Assembly: GCA_024220505.1 (NCBI GenBank)
Contig: JAKZZE010000006.1
Location: forward strand, 1,798,001 to 1,862,000
Direction: 5' to 3'
Length of the DNA stretch: 64,000 bases
Source: Rhizopus arrhizus
Taxonomy: Eukaryota > Mucoromycota > Mucoromycetes > Mucorales > Rhizopodaceae
Of this stretch, positions 21,731 to 32,596 are shown one piece after another. A program made the position numbers and the translations under genes. Within the stretch, counting starts at the first letter, position 1. The number at the start of each line of letters is the position of its first letter. The notes under the pieces were generated by a model. That model was not told where the DNA came from. It did not search any database and saw only the letters and a list, made by a program, of their open reading frames with translations.

Positions 21731-23194
21731 ATGACAACATTGACCAACAACCCATCATTTATAAATTTAGATCAATCTCAATCTAATGCAAACTATTCTT
21801 TGGCTAATGCGTCGAAAGCTTCTCTAGAAACTACAAAATCTTTTACCCCTCCACCAGTTCCACCACCTCACAGAGAAGGCCTACAGCATTTTATACCCCA
21901 CTCACCTCCTTTACCAGCAACAGCAATAACAGCAACCGCAGCCACTCAATGTACAGTCTTTGAGGAAGATGCCGACTACCTTCCCAGTAGTTCACTCGAA
22001 ATGGCTACCTTGGCAGGGAAAAGGAGACTTGAACGGCTAAATTCGGTTAATCGAGAGTTCCCTTCATTTACAGCTGATAACATAAGCAGATTAAGAGAAG
22101 AATCAAAAGCTTCGAAAGATTCCCATCAAAGGCTTTTTTTTTCACGCTATTTACTTGAAGCTACCAAGTATTTGAGAACAAATCCTCAAGATCTTAAAAG
22201 AACAGAAGAATTGAAAAATAATATGGAGGAAGAGGCATTCAAGCTTCTAAAGAAATTGGCTTCCCATAAGGTTGGCTGCGCTGATGCTCAATTTTTTTTA
22301 GCTGACTGCTATGGCAATGGTCTCCATGGACTAAAATTAGATCTTGATAAAGCATTCACGCTCTATGTGCAAGGTTCCAAATTGAATCACCCTGAATGTG
22401 CTTATCGAACAGCTGCCTGTTATGAGCTTGGATTGGGTACTAAGAAGAATTATAAACATGCTATGCAGTTTTACAGAAAAGCTGCCAATCTAGGTGATGC
22501 TTCAGCAATGTATAAACTTGGAATGATCATTTTAAGCGGATCTATTGGGCAACAAAAGAACCCTCGCGAAGCTCTTTCTTGGTTCTTGCGGGCAGCGCAA
22601 ATAGCAGATGAAAAACATCCACATGCTTTGCATGAATTAGGTTTACTATACGAAAATTTAAGTAACCGAATTCCCTCTGTTATTCCAGACCTAGATTATG
22701 CTCGAGAATTATTTAGCCAAGCTGCGCTTTTGGGTTATGCCCCTTCTCAATTTAAGCTTGGGTGGGCGTATGAAAATGGACAACTAAATTGTCCAACAGA
22801 TCCAAGAAGATCCATTGCTTGGTATTCTCGTGCAGCAGAACAAAATTACGCAGATGCAGAGCTGGCGCTGTCAGGATGGTATTTTACTGGGGCGGGGGAC
22901 ATACTGCCTCAAGATGATGCAACAGCTTATTTGTGGGCTAAAAAGGCAGCAGAAAAAGAACTGGGAAAGGCAGAATATGCTATTGGTTATTTTACTGAAA
23001 TGGGGTTTGGTGTGCCAATGAATGGGAAGGAAGCTAAATTCTGGTATATGAAGGCTGCTAGTCATGGGGATCAAAAGGCCATTCATAGGTTACAGGTTTT
23101 AGAGAAAATGAGTCAATCAATTGTTAAAAGGCGTCCAACTAGAAACAAAAACGGTAAACCGGACGCCAAAAATTCAGATTGTATTCTCATGTAA
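21731..23194 (+). CDS. SKT5: Sel1-repeat chitin synthase activator (Skt5/Chs4-like), prenylated
   Basis: Intron-less gene of 487 aa. A Pro-rich disordered N-terminus (PPPVPPPHREG) is followed by about seven Sel1-like repeats (from about residue 180 to 455, e.g. GNGLHGLKLDLDKAFTLYV and GLGTKKNYKHAMQFYRKAA), a basic tail (KRRPTRNK) and the C-terminus NSDCILM. CILM is a CaaX box, as in yeast Skt5/Chs4, where farnesylation and Sel1 repeats serve to activate chitin synthase III at the membrane. Membrane targeting and chitin synthase activation here are inferred from family, repeats and CaaX. The leader is T-rich and the start is the first ATG after it. Confidence 0.88.
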   Translation: MTTLTNNPSFINLDQSQSNANYSLANASKASLETTKSFTPPPVPPPHREGLQHFIPHSPPLPATAITATAATQCTVFEEDADYLPSSSLEMATLAGKRRLERLNSVNREFPSFTADNISRLREESKASKDSHQRLFFSRYLLEATKYLRTNPQDLKRTEELKNNMEEEAFKLLKKLASHKVGCADAQFFLADCYGNGLHGLKLDLDKAFTLYVQGSKLNHPECAYRTAACYELGLGTKKNYKHAMQFYRKAANLGDASAMYKLGMIILSGSIGQQKNPREALSWFLRAAQIADEKHPHALHELGLLYENLSNRIPSVIPDLDYARELFSQAALLGYAPSQFKLGWAYENGQLNCPTDPRRSIAWYSRAAEQNYADAELALSGWYFTGAGDILPQDDATAYLWAKKAAEKELGKAEYAIGYFTEMGFGVPMNGKEAKFWYMKAASHGDQKAIHRLQVLEKMSQSIVKRRPTRNKNGKPDAKNSDCILM

Positions 23195-24257
23195 AGAAAA
23201 AAGCACAGTATATGCATAAAGTTACGCTCCTAGCTCCGTGATTGCTTTGTGTTCCTTTGCTTATATTTTCTTATATTTATTTTTGGAAAATGAAAAAACA
23301 TAGCTGGCTATAATAAAAATAATGTTTATGATTTAAATAGCTTTTTTTTGTATTCTCAAAAACACAGTGTTAAAATATAAGCATTTATTTGTAAATTAAA
23401 AACGCACAATAGGAATTTAGAAATAACCCAAACTCTATATTATCTTAATTACTCAAAAAACTGTTTTCAAGTAAGATGTTGTATTTGAGCTTCAATTTGT
23501 GGGGAATGGGTTAAACCATGAATATTAGCCCTTTTGTATTGCTATTTCTTACATGAAGAAAAGTTAAGGAAGAGATGTTATTTCGAGATTTTTTTGTTTA
23601 CCAGTACGTTCTTTGAATTCGTAACAAATGATCTACAATACCCTACCTTATTATAACTTTGTACTCAGTCTTCAAACAGTGGTTAGCAGATACAACATAT
23701 TTTGAGCGATTTGCACATGTAGAAGGCGAGCATTACCAATTGTGCAAATTACCAGAACACAACAACATATGCTCTTTATTTGTATTCAAAAACAAGACTA
23801 GCAGGAAACAGCTTTCAACAAATACTTCTCAAACCTTAAAAATCCTAACTGCAGCTCAATATTCCAATATTTGTCTACACTCGGACTTTCTAAGTATTAT
23901 CATGACGAGTTTACAATATATGATTTTTTGCCACGGTCATCGATCAGATTGAAAAGATTACTGGTAATAGCTCTGAGTAAACCTCCGTTTTGGACAGGAT
24001 TGTGATCAGTCAAAACTATAAGTGCACACTTACTTACATCAAATGTTTTTCTTTATATTTTCATGACAAACTGCTATCAAATGCACTTATATTTATTTTC
24101 TATTTGTATATTTTTTGGTATGCTTCAATAATACGAAAGTTTCAGTCGATTTGTAATGAGTAGAAATGAAAATTGCGTTAACTTGGAATAATAAGCAGTG
24201 TCAGTTTTGAAAAAAGAAGCCAATTAATCATTCAAAGACTTATTCAAAACATTTTTG

Positions 24258-24301
<44 letters not shown>

Positions 24302-27300
24302 AAAGCCTAGTTTGCTCACCTTGGTTTCTCTTTGCCCATAATTTTCACAATGCGAAAGTTATGGCTCTCTGCTAATGTGATACATCAAAGTTTTAGGGAT
24401 AATCAATCAGCTTTTCTATCAATGGATACGACAGTTGAAGGTAAGACAGAAGGGATCCTTCATCCTTCTTTGGTGGAAGCCCTTGAAGTTGGAGTCCTTT
24501 ACTATAAAACTGGACGTTGTGTCTTGCAATTGAGTCGGATAGTTATTATATTTAACTCTTCGGATTGGAACCAAACGTAAAAAATAAAAATATAGTCCGC
24601 ATATATAGACTCAGCAACATAAATGAGCCAATCATTATATGCATGAATATTCTGTACCTGAAAACAAAATATATCATAGGCTAGGTTGATTGTAGCCGTA
24701 GTGTATATTTGATTCAAATTTTTTGAAGAAAATCACAATAACTCTTGTTTAAAATATTTTTATTAACTGTTGGTTAAAAAAATTATATTAAAGAAAATAT
24801 TAAATGGTTCAAATTTTAAGATGAACAGAAGTCCAAGTTATGACAGCTCTTAGTTTCATTTAAATGATATTTCTCTTTTTTGCACTTGCTTAGATTGTAT
24901 ATAAAGAGCATTGGAAAATTTTCTAAACTGGTGATGAGCTGTTGTTTGTTGAGGTACCTTTTAGATGTCTTCGAAATCAAGCAAAGGTAACTACAAAAAA
25001 CAGTCGATACGTACAGAGATCGAATAATGAGAAAGAAGATGCGACAGAAGAAAGCAGGTATATCATTAAGGCTACTGTTAGATGTGTGCAGCATACTATT
25101 TAATATTCTCACTATTACTTTATATATGACGGTGCATTTTTTCATTTTTATCCTCAGTAGCAGTATGTGCACTGATTCGACATTGTTTACTTTTCACTTT
25201 GTCTAAAGGAGATATCGCAGGGCCGAAAAGTTTTTGTAATAGTATTAAATTAGCAAATAAACAAATGTCACTAGCCAACATTGAACAAAGTACTTGATTC
25301 ATTTTTTAAGATTCATAATAAAATGCAGTTGTTGACTTTTACTTTTATTTTACTTTATTATAAAAAAAAGTCTGATATATTTGGTTTGGATCAAGCAAAA
25401 GATGTATTCAAGAGCGTTAAATATTTCAAAGGACAGTAGGAATAGTAAATTGAAGTGTGATATTGCAATAAATAATTACGAAAATAACATTCAGGAACCA
25501 GCAATAAAAGAAATAGGAAGTGGATATGAATGCATCAAAATCAGAAAATGGTCGATGAAAAATTCCAGTGAAATATTTGATTTAAATAAGCTTGTCTGAA
25601 ACAAAGCCTACATTATTCAGCAATCTTAATGCGAATTTATATATAATACTTACAGGAAAAAAGTATTCTGTTTATAGTAATTTTGTTAAATTTTTGTTTT
25701 GCTACTTAGCAAACCTTTCTTTATTTAGTCCTAATGGCCCTATCTCTTGTGTTGAGCATGCTGACGATGTCTGTCAAAATTGATTCAGATGTGCATGCGA
25801 CCGACAGATATTGCATCCTGAATAAATCAACCAACTGTCGACTATCTGTTAAAATCTCGAATAAAATGTACGTGAATGTGCGCACAAAAAAAAAAAAAAA
25901 AAAAAAAGATAAATTTGTCTAATCTCTCTACTACAAGACAGAAGAAAAATAATTTTATTAAATACTAATTTGTAAGTTTTTTTTTCTTTATTTTGAAAAT
26001 AAAATAAAAATAATAGAAAAGCGCATCACGAAAAGGAAAAAGTGCAAATAGTAACATTTTAAAGTGAAGCAAGACGCTGTTATCAAAATCTTCAAAACAG
26101 GTACTATCTTTTTTGTTTATCATAGAAGCGAGAAATGAAGACCTCGATAAAGACAATGATGATAATATTGTGTTTGTAGTGTGTAGGAATAATGAAAATG
26201 GCTATAAAATTGATCATATTGAAGAGAATGAATCTAAAGTACATACTAGATTGACTCACTTTCCAAGTAAAAACCATCTTTTACTTAGCACATTCATATA
26301 ATAATGATAGAATGAGTAAGTATTTTCATTTTGACTTAGCAATGCAGTAATCTCATCTATCTCTTGATAAGTGTTTATGTTGCTTGTTTTTTCATATATA
26401 TTTCTCTATTAATTAGGTAACAAACGAACCTGGTCTTCAATAATTATTTCTTGTAAGGTCGTTATAACATTCTCTAGCATATCCATAATTGCTGGTCAAT
26501 ATCCGATCACCTGTTGATTAAGTGTAAAATGATAGAGATTACACCGTACTTACCAATAAAGATGCTGTAGCTATCTTTAATTGAGTGTGACAAAACCGCA
26601 AATGTTGATAAGTATTTAAAGTAGGGATATTATACGATTAATTAGAGTAAAAAAAATGAAATCCAATCTTTATCTTGCAATCAGAAATGAAACCACATAC
26701 CTATTGTTTCGTGCTTGGAACTCATATGCCAATTGGCATGCATATGCCTACATATTTTCAAAACGCGTGTATGACGAGCATCATCTATTTCTTCAGCTCA
26801 CAAGTACTACGGCTGTCGTTGATAGCCTATCCTTTCAAGAACCAGTGGTTTGGGCCAGTGAAGATGCGTTATTTCATTGTCATGGCATATAAAATCGTTT
26901 TAGAATAAAAAATGAAGGTTGAAGCTAAGAAAGCAACGTCGTTCATGATCAATAGCTTCTTTCCGCAAATAATTTTGGTGTTGGTATTTGTTCAGAATAG
27001 TTAAAATATCACGTCTTAGCATTCCAAATCATGGAAATGTGAGTATTTAGCAGATATTAAAGACATTGGTTTCTATTGCTATGTACAGAGAAGGAGAAAC
27101 AACAATGGGAGCAACTTGCACTTGAAGTTTAGCCAGTCATTCAATTTCTAATACGGTAGAATTTTCACTGATTCCATCAAATCAGCTACTAGAAGCTAAA
27201 GGAATATTTTGTCTTCAATAGTCCACATTTTTCTGGGGCCAAATTGAAGATTACATTACTGTGCATGAGGTGGCTAGGTTTTCAAAAATAGTGAATTAAA

Positions 27301-27553
27301 TCGCCATGCTGTAATCAAGAGACATGTTAACTAGCCTAGCAAACCAGATGCCAAGGAACATAGATAGGCTTTGAAGATGTTTGTCTTGGTGATGCTGCCT
27401 AGGATCTGTTTGTGATGTTATTCAGGGACGGTGAAACCAATTTCAATATTAAAGTGGTTTAACAAGCCACCGAGACTGCTAGTAATTTACTTAAAAAACA
27501 GTTTTCTTCTTGACTCTCTTCCTTTATTTTGTTTTATTTTTTTCTTGTAAAAA
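23195..27553. other. Gene-poor, AT-rich stretch with an A42 run and possible decayed coding fragments
   Basis: More than 4 kb without a gene I can support. It holds A42 at 24258-24299 and an A run near 25886-25907. Two pieces are less AT-rich and may be relics: 24332-24580 plus (SFRDNQSAFLSMDTTVEGK) directly after the A42 run, and 26656-26892 plus (ANWHAYAYIFSKRVYDEHH). A third piece, about 27190-27480, has interrupted frames in both orientations. None shows a motif I recognise. Codon-like composition of these pieces against the flanks suggests old mobile-element or gene debris. Confidence 0.4.
24258..24299. repeat. A42 homopolymer
   Basis: Forty-two A in a row on the plus strand, immediately followed by a less AT-rich segment. 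It could be the tail of an old retrotransposed sequence on the plus strand to its left, or simply slippage growth. Confidence 0.9.
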
Positions 27554-30291
27554 ATGGCTAAAAGGAAGAACAGCACAACTACGACTACAACTACAACTGA
27601 TGCAGCAGCTGTTACTATCTCAGCTAATACGGAAGAGAATTTTGTTCGTGGAGGAGCAAGTACTTTGACTCCTCTTGAACACAGAGAAATTGCTAATCAG
27701 GCCGCTAAAGATCTTTTTGATACTGTAAGTCAATCAAATCCTAAAAACGAATCGAGTATTTATTTGCTTTTCAGGGCAAAACTGCTTCCGCTTCAACTGA
27801 TGCAGAACCAGCTAAAAAGAAGAGAAAGCCTAACAAGAAGCAAAAGACAGCAGAAGTATCTACTAAAACAGAAAAACCAAAGTCGGATAAAGTACACATT
27901 GAACAATTAACCTTCAAGGTATGTACATATTCAAATGTAAAAAAGAGAGAGAAAGACTTCTAATATTGATATAGAAACTTACTGTTGGTACATGCCTTTT
28001 GGGATGTATTTCTCGCATCAATGAGCTCGAATTATTTGTTTCTTTACCTCACCAACTTGTTGGTGTTATACCTATAACAGAAGTATCAGATGCTCTCAGT
28101 GATATTATTCAACGCATCGCTGATGAAGATGATGAAGAAGAAGAAAGCAAGATGCCAAAATTGAATGATTTATTCCACGTTGGACAATGGATTCGTTGTA
28201 AGATCATCAACCTTCCTGCAGTTGAGCAGAAATCAAAGAAACCTATCGAACTCAGTTTGAAGCCAAATACTGTGAATGAAGATATGGTCAAAGTGGATGT
28301 TACTCCCGGTGTGGTAAGAAAAAACTTTTATTCTAAAAAAAGCAACTCAACCATTTTTATTATAGACTTTGGGGGCCTCAGTAAAGAGTGTGGAAGATCA
28401 CGGTTATGTTTTAGATTTGGGTGTAAAGGATTTGACAGGCTTTTTACCTAAAAAAGAAGCCAAGACATATATTGAAAAATACAATCGCGATGAAGAGCTT
28501 GCCGTTGGTCAATATGTTGAATGTCTTGTCGAAAAGAAAAACAACCGTACGGTCCACGTAACTATCGACCGCACCAAGATTGCCTCCAGTGTGGTTGAAG
28601 ATCCCTTTTCCCGCATTACCTCCATTCTTCCTGGACAACGGGTCTCTGGTGTGGTTGAAGCCGTTCAGACAAACGGCTTGGCCTTGAAGATGATGGGTCT
28701 GTACTCATCTACGATCGATGCTTTTCACATCCCAAGCAACATGGATATAGAAAGCAGTTTCAAGTTGGGGCAAAAAGTTGTTTTTCGCACCTTGTTTACT
28801 ATCTTGAACACAGAAGAAAAGGCTATTGGTGGCTCGATTTTAGCACATGCTTTGGATTTGGACGTGCCTACGCTTGCGAATGGTATTAAATCAGACAAAT
28901 TTGTGGGTGATGTGTTCCCCGCTGGTTCCTTTTTGGAGAATACAAAAGTGTACCGTGTCAATAATAGCAGTGTTTGGGTCACACTGGATGGCTTGGATAG
29001 TATCACTGGTTATGTTCATATCTCTCGTCTTGCAGATGAGCGCGTACCCAGTTTAAGTGCCACGGCTGGTGATTACAGAATCGGAACAACGCACCGTGCT
29101 CGTGTGCTGTCTTATAACCCAGTTGATGCGATGCTCGTGCTTACCTTACAACCTAGTGTCTTGGCTGAAAAGTACCTTCGTGTGACAGACATTGAAGTGG
29201 GATCTATGGTAGAAGGTGTGGTTGAAAGGATTATACCTGCCGGTGTCATCCTCAAGCTGTCTAAATCTATCAGTGCTCTTGTGCCTGCTGCCCATTTGGC
29301 CGATGTCAAATTGAGCCATCCTGAATACAAATTTAAGATTGGCAAGAAATTCCAATGCCGTGTGCTCAAAGTGGATGGTGAACGTCAAAAAATTATCTTG
29401 ACATTGAAGAAGTCACTGATTAACAGTGAATTTCCTATTTTCCAAAACATGGCCGATTGCCATGTCGGTGATATCAGCCATGGTGTGATTACGGCTATCA
29501 AGAACAATGGTTGCATTATTAGCTATTACAACGGTGTTAGTGCATTTGTACCTGGCGGTGAAATGACAGAGGCTCGTGTGCCTAATTTGGGTACCGTGTT
29601 TCATGTTGGACAAACAGTCAAGACGACTGTGTTAAGTGTAGATGCAGAGAAGAATAAAATGATAGTATCTTGCATTGCACATAAAAAGAAGAAGGATGAT
29701 AAAAAGAAGGAAGAGAAGAGTAAAAAGGATCAAAAGTCAGAAAAGCAAGCCAAGAAGAAGGAAGAAAAGGGCAAGAAAAAGAATGATAAACATGTCAAGG
29801 TACTGAAAGCCTTGGGTAAAAAGAACGGCCTCAGTGAGTTTTCTGATGTTCGTCGTGGTGTTTGTTATCAAGGTTATATCAGCAACATCACTGACGCAGG
29901 TGTTTTCTTGCAACTTAACAAGACTATATCAGCTCGTGTAAAGATTGGAAACTTGAATGATGAATTTGTAAAAGATTGGAAGAGTTTGTACCAAGTTGGA
30001 AACACTGTTCAAACCAAGATTATTCATATTGATCGCGAATCAAAGCGATTGGAAGCCTCACTAAAGAAGAGTGTGATTGAAAGAAAGGAAGAAGCAAAGA
30101 AGAATGGAAAGGAGGAAGTGTCTGAGGATGAAGATGAAGAAATGCCTGAAGTCGATGAAGATGAGGATGAGGATGAAGAAATGCCTGAAGCAGATGATAA
30201 AGAAGAAGAACAAGAAGAACAAGAAGAAGAGAGTGATGATGAAGAAGAAGTTCCTGAAGAAGATGATGATGAAGAGGAAGAAGAAGATTAA
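27554..30291 (+). CDS. RRP5: Rrp5-like S1-repeat protein lacking the C-terminal TPR/HAT half
   Basis: Four exons (27554-27724, 27775-27918, 27975-28313, 28366-30291) give 859 aa. The N-terminal block FVRGGASTLTPLEHREIAN is the Rrp5/PDCD11 signature. Basic, Lys-rich residues follow, then about seven S1 RNA-binding repeats (e.g. VEDHGYVLDLGVKDLTGFL, VERIIPAGVILKLSKSISA, ITDAGVFLQLNKTISARV). A Lys-rich linker lies near 29680-29800. Rrp5 acts in the nucleolus in pre-rRNA cleavage for both subunits. Yeast Rrp5 has twelve S1 repeats and then seven TPR/HAT repeats. This gene instead ends in a run of Glu/Asp with a TAA at 30291, followed at once by 3' UTR-like sequence. No continuing exon is visible up to 32.5 kb. 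Confidence 0.82.
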
Positions 30292-30840
30292 ATGTTGAGC
30301 ATTGTGTTGTTTTTTTTATTATGTTTCAAAATGTAAATATTTATAAAGTCTGTTAGAATGAATATTTGGTTTATTAAAATAATCCATCCTTTTTTTTTTT
30401 AAAAAAAAAAGGCTGTTACATGAATGAGTTTACGATTTGGGAGCGGGTTCTGAAAACCCAGATTATAATAAAAATATGAACAGAGCATCTGATGAGAGTT
30501 ATAGTATACAAGTATACCAAAGCGAGATACAAATTTGAACACAACAGCCATAGAAATAAATAAAGGCAATAAAGCCAAACTTGTTATACATTCCACTTTG
30601 TATACAGTCAACTAAAGAATGATAGGTCAATAAGCCATGAATTGTTACATGGTTTCATTGTTTGTGTTCTAATAGGTTATGGCTGATGTCAACAAGAACT
30701 GCATCATATATTTATAAAGCTTAAAGAAAACAGTTTCAAGTGCTTCATATTTTATAATACAGAGTATACAGACGTGCTCAAATATTACAGTCTAGAAATT
30801 CTCCATACCTTCTCATTTAAGTGCATGGTAGGATCTTTTT
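30292..30840. other. 3' flank of the Rrp5-like gene
   Basis: AT-rich 3' UTR-like DNA with T/A runs near 30390-30410. No coding frame of note. Confidence 0.5.
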
Positions 30841-31015
30841 AGATTTACTCAGCAAAACGGTTGATGTGCAACATGCACTATGTCTGGTAGTGAACGACCA
30901 TCATGGTTGGGGCTTCTGAGCGCTCACCTAGCCCTCGTATTATGTACATTGGCGAGTGAAGACCGAACAGCCTTCAACATTAGCAATAGACGGGTTGCTA
31001 ACTGCTTTTTTTTTT
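30841..31015 (+). ncRNA. Candidate structured RNA with Pol III-type T10 terminator
   Basis: A roughly 150-base island of clearly higher GC than its surroundings with a series of perfect inverted repeats: GTGCA-ACA-TGCAC (30866-30878), ACCAT-C-ATGGT (30897-30907), GGGCT...AGCCC (30910-30934) enclosing the palindrome TGAGCGCTCA (30917-30926), and TTAGCAA...TTGCTAA (30980-31001). The last hairpin is followed within five bases by ten T (31006-31015), the normal stop signal for RNA polymerase III. I could not match it to tRNA, 5S, SRP, RNase P/MRP, U3 or spliceosomal RNA by eye. An alternative is a 49-codon frame (30880-31029, MSGSERPSWLGLLSAHLA), which has no family I know. The function is unknown and the start is not fixed. 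Confidence 0.4.
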
Positions 31016-32596
31016 CTTGGGTGCCTTAGATTTGAATCGTACTTTGTAGTAGCCTGAAACATACTACAGTGATATTTATAATAAATAAATAGTATTGAAT
31101 TTTTAAGTTATTATCTTTATTAAGTCTAGGCTATTTTACATAAACAATGGATCTAATCAAATAAGCTTTCTAGATGATAACTATTTGGATTAGACTAAGA
31201 ACTTTATTAAAGAATAGGTTAACCCTTTTGAGCGCGTAATGAAATACATAAATCCTCTGGGATTAAATTATATCAAAGTTAAAGGAATAACTAAAAGAAA
31301 TTCCCTTTGAGATCAAAAAAATAATAAAAAATGAAGTGGTTACCAATTCATGATCAATTTAGATGAAAATATTTCATTATTTTATTCTTCATCTGTTTTC
31401 AAATTTACTGAAAAAATACAATAGCTGTGATTGTATACCTGTTTTTATTCAAATAAGATTTTATTTTGTCTAACTTTTTTTAGAAATCTATTCCACGGGT
31501 CCTTGCATTTTTTGAATTACAAGTTATATGGGTTTTTGTGTAAGCTTAAAAACATGAACTGACTTTATAAAATGAAGAATGTGGGGTGAATATATAACCG
31601 ATATTTTGTGTTTATGTGCAACGAGTCCCCGCAAAATATCACAACTCAAAATAAATCGGGAAATTACCAGTATTTGTTGTGTATATGGGAAATGACGGGA
31701 ATAAAGAGCATCAAAATGAATAGAATGCACGGATGACAGCTATCAGATTTACTCATCAAAAAGTTTCTTTTTCTAAAGTGTGGCCTGACAAATTTGGTAT
31801 TATAATAAAAACACGTGTCTATTTTCTCTACAATATTTATCAAGTGATGTCTCATCATCTGCTTTATAATTCAGTGGCGTCAAAAGGATACTGTGACTGC
31901 TTGAATGATTTACGTAATCCATGCCTTAACCCCGCGTCTCGCTTTTCTTTACTTTTCTACTTCTTTAGTAACCAAAAGCGTGTCCTTTCTGCTTGTAGTG
32001 ATGAATCGATATCATCCAACAAGCTCCGAAAACGTGGAGATAAAAATTGTGGAGAAGGACTGATTAAAAACTATTAAAATCCATTGTATCCTAGTTACAC
32101 AAACACTCCACTTTTTGAACCAAAGAAAATAGTGCGGATATTCGTTTAGTCAAAGTGAATTGCTAAATTAGGTATAACATAAGGGAATGTGCGATCCAAT
32201 ATGACATAAATAGAAGATTATTCCGCGGTAATAATCCTTATTTTCCCCACACGATTTTATTATAAATTGATTATTCCCGTCCATACTACAAAATAATAAA
32301 AAAGGTAAGTTTTGGTTTTATGTAGCCAAGTTAGTTTCATAAGTGTATGATTATAAAGACACGTTTTATTTTCTTCTTTATACAATAAATATTTATAGCT
32401 CGATGTTTATTCTTTTATAGTTGTGGAGGTTAAACATGTTGAATGTAACATTCGGAGAGAAAGTGACCCTGAGAAAATAAATGACGGGAAGTATTGGGAA
32501 TATGAAACCCTGTAATTAACTAATATTAATTTTTTTTTTTTGTTTCTTTTTTCCCCTTTCTCTTCTTCTTTTCCCATTCTCTTTTACTTGTTCCTA
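31016..32596. other. Gene-poor stretch upstream of the WRKY-type gene
   Basis: About 1.6 kb of AT-rich sequence. The frames at 31524-31858 (minus) and 31733-32077 (plus) overlap each other and show no motif. The last 60 bases (32530-32596) are a T/C-rich leader typical of the start regions in this window. Confidence 0.5.

Noticed and set aside
32540..32596. Upstream ATG giving the WRKY-type protein a hydrophobic leader
   Set aside because: The extra 19 residues are an F/L-rich translation of a T/C-rich leader. The ATG at 32597 is the more likely start for a nuclear protein.
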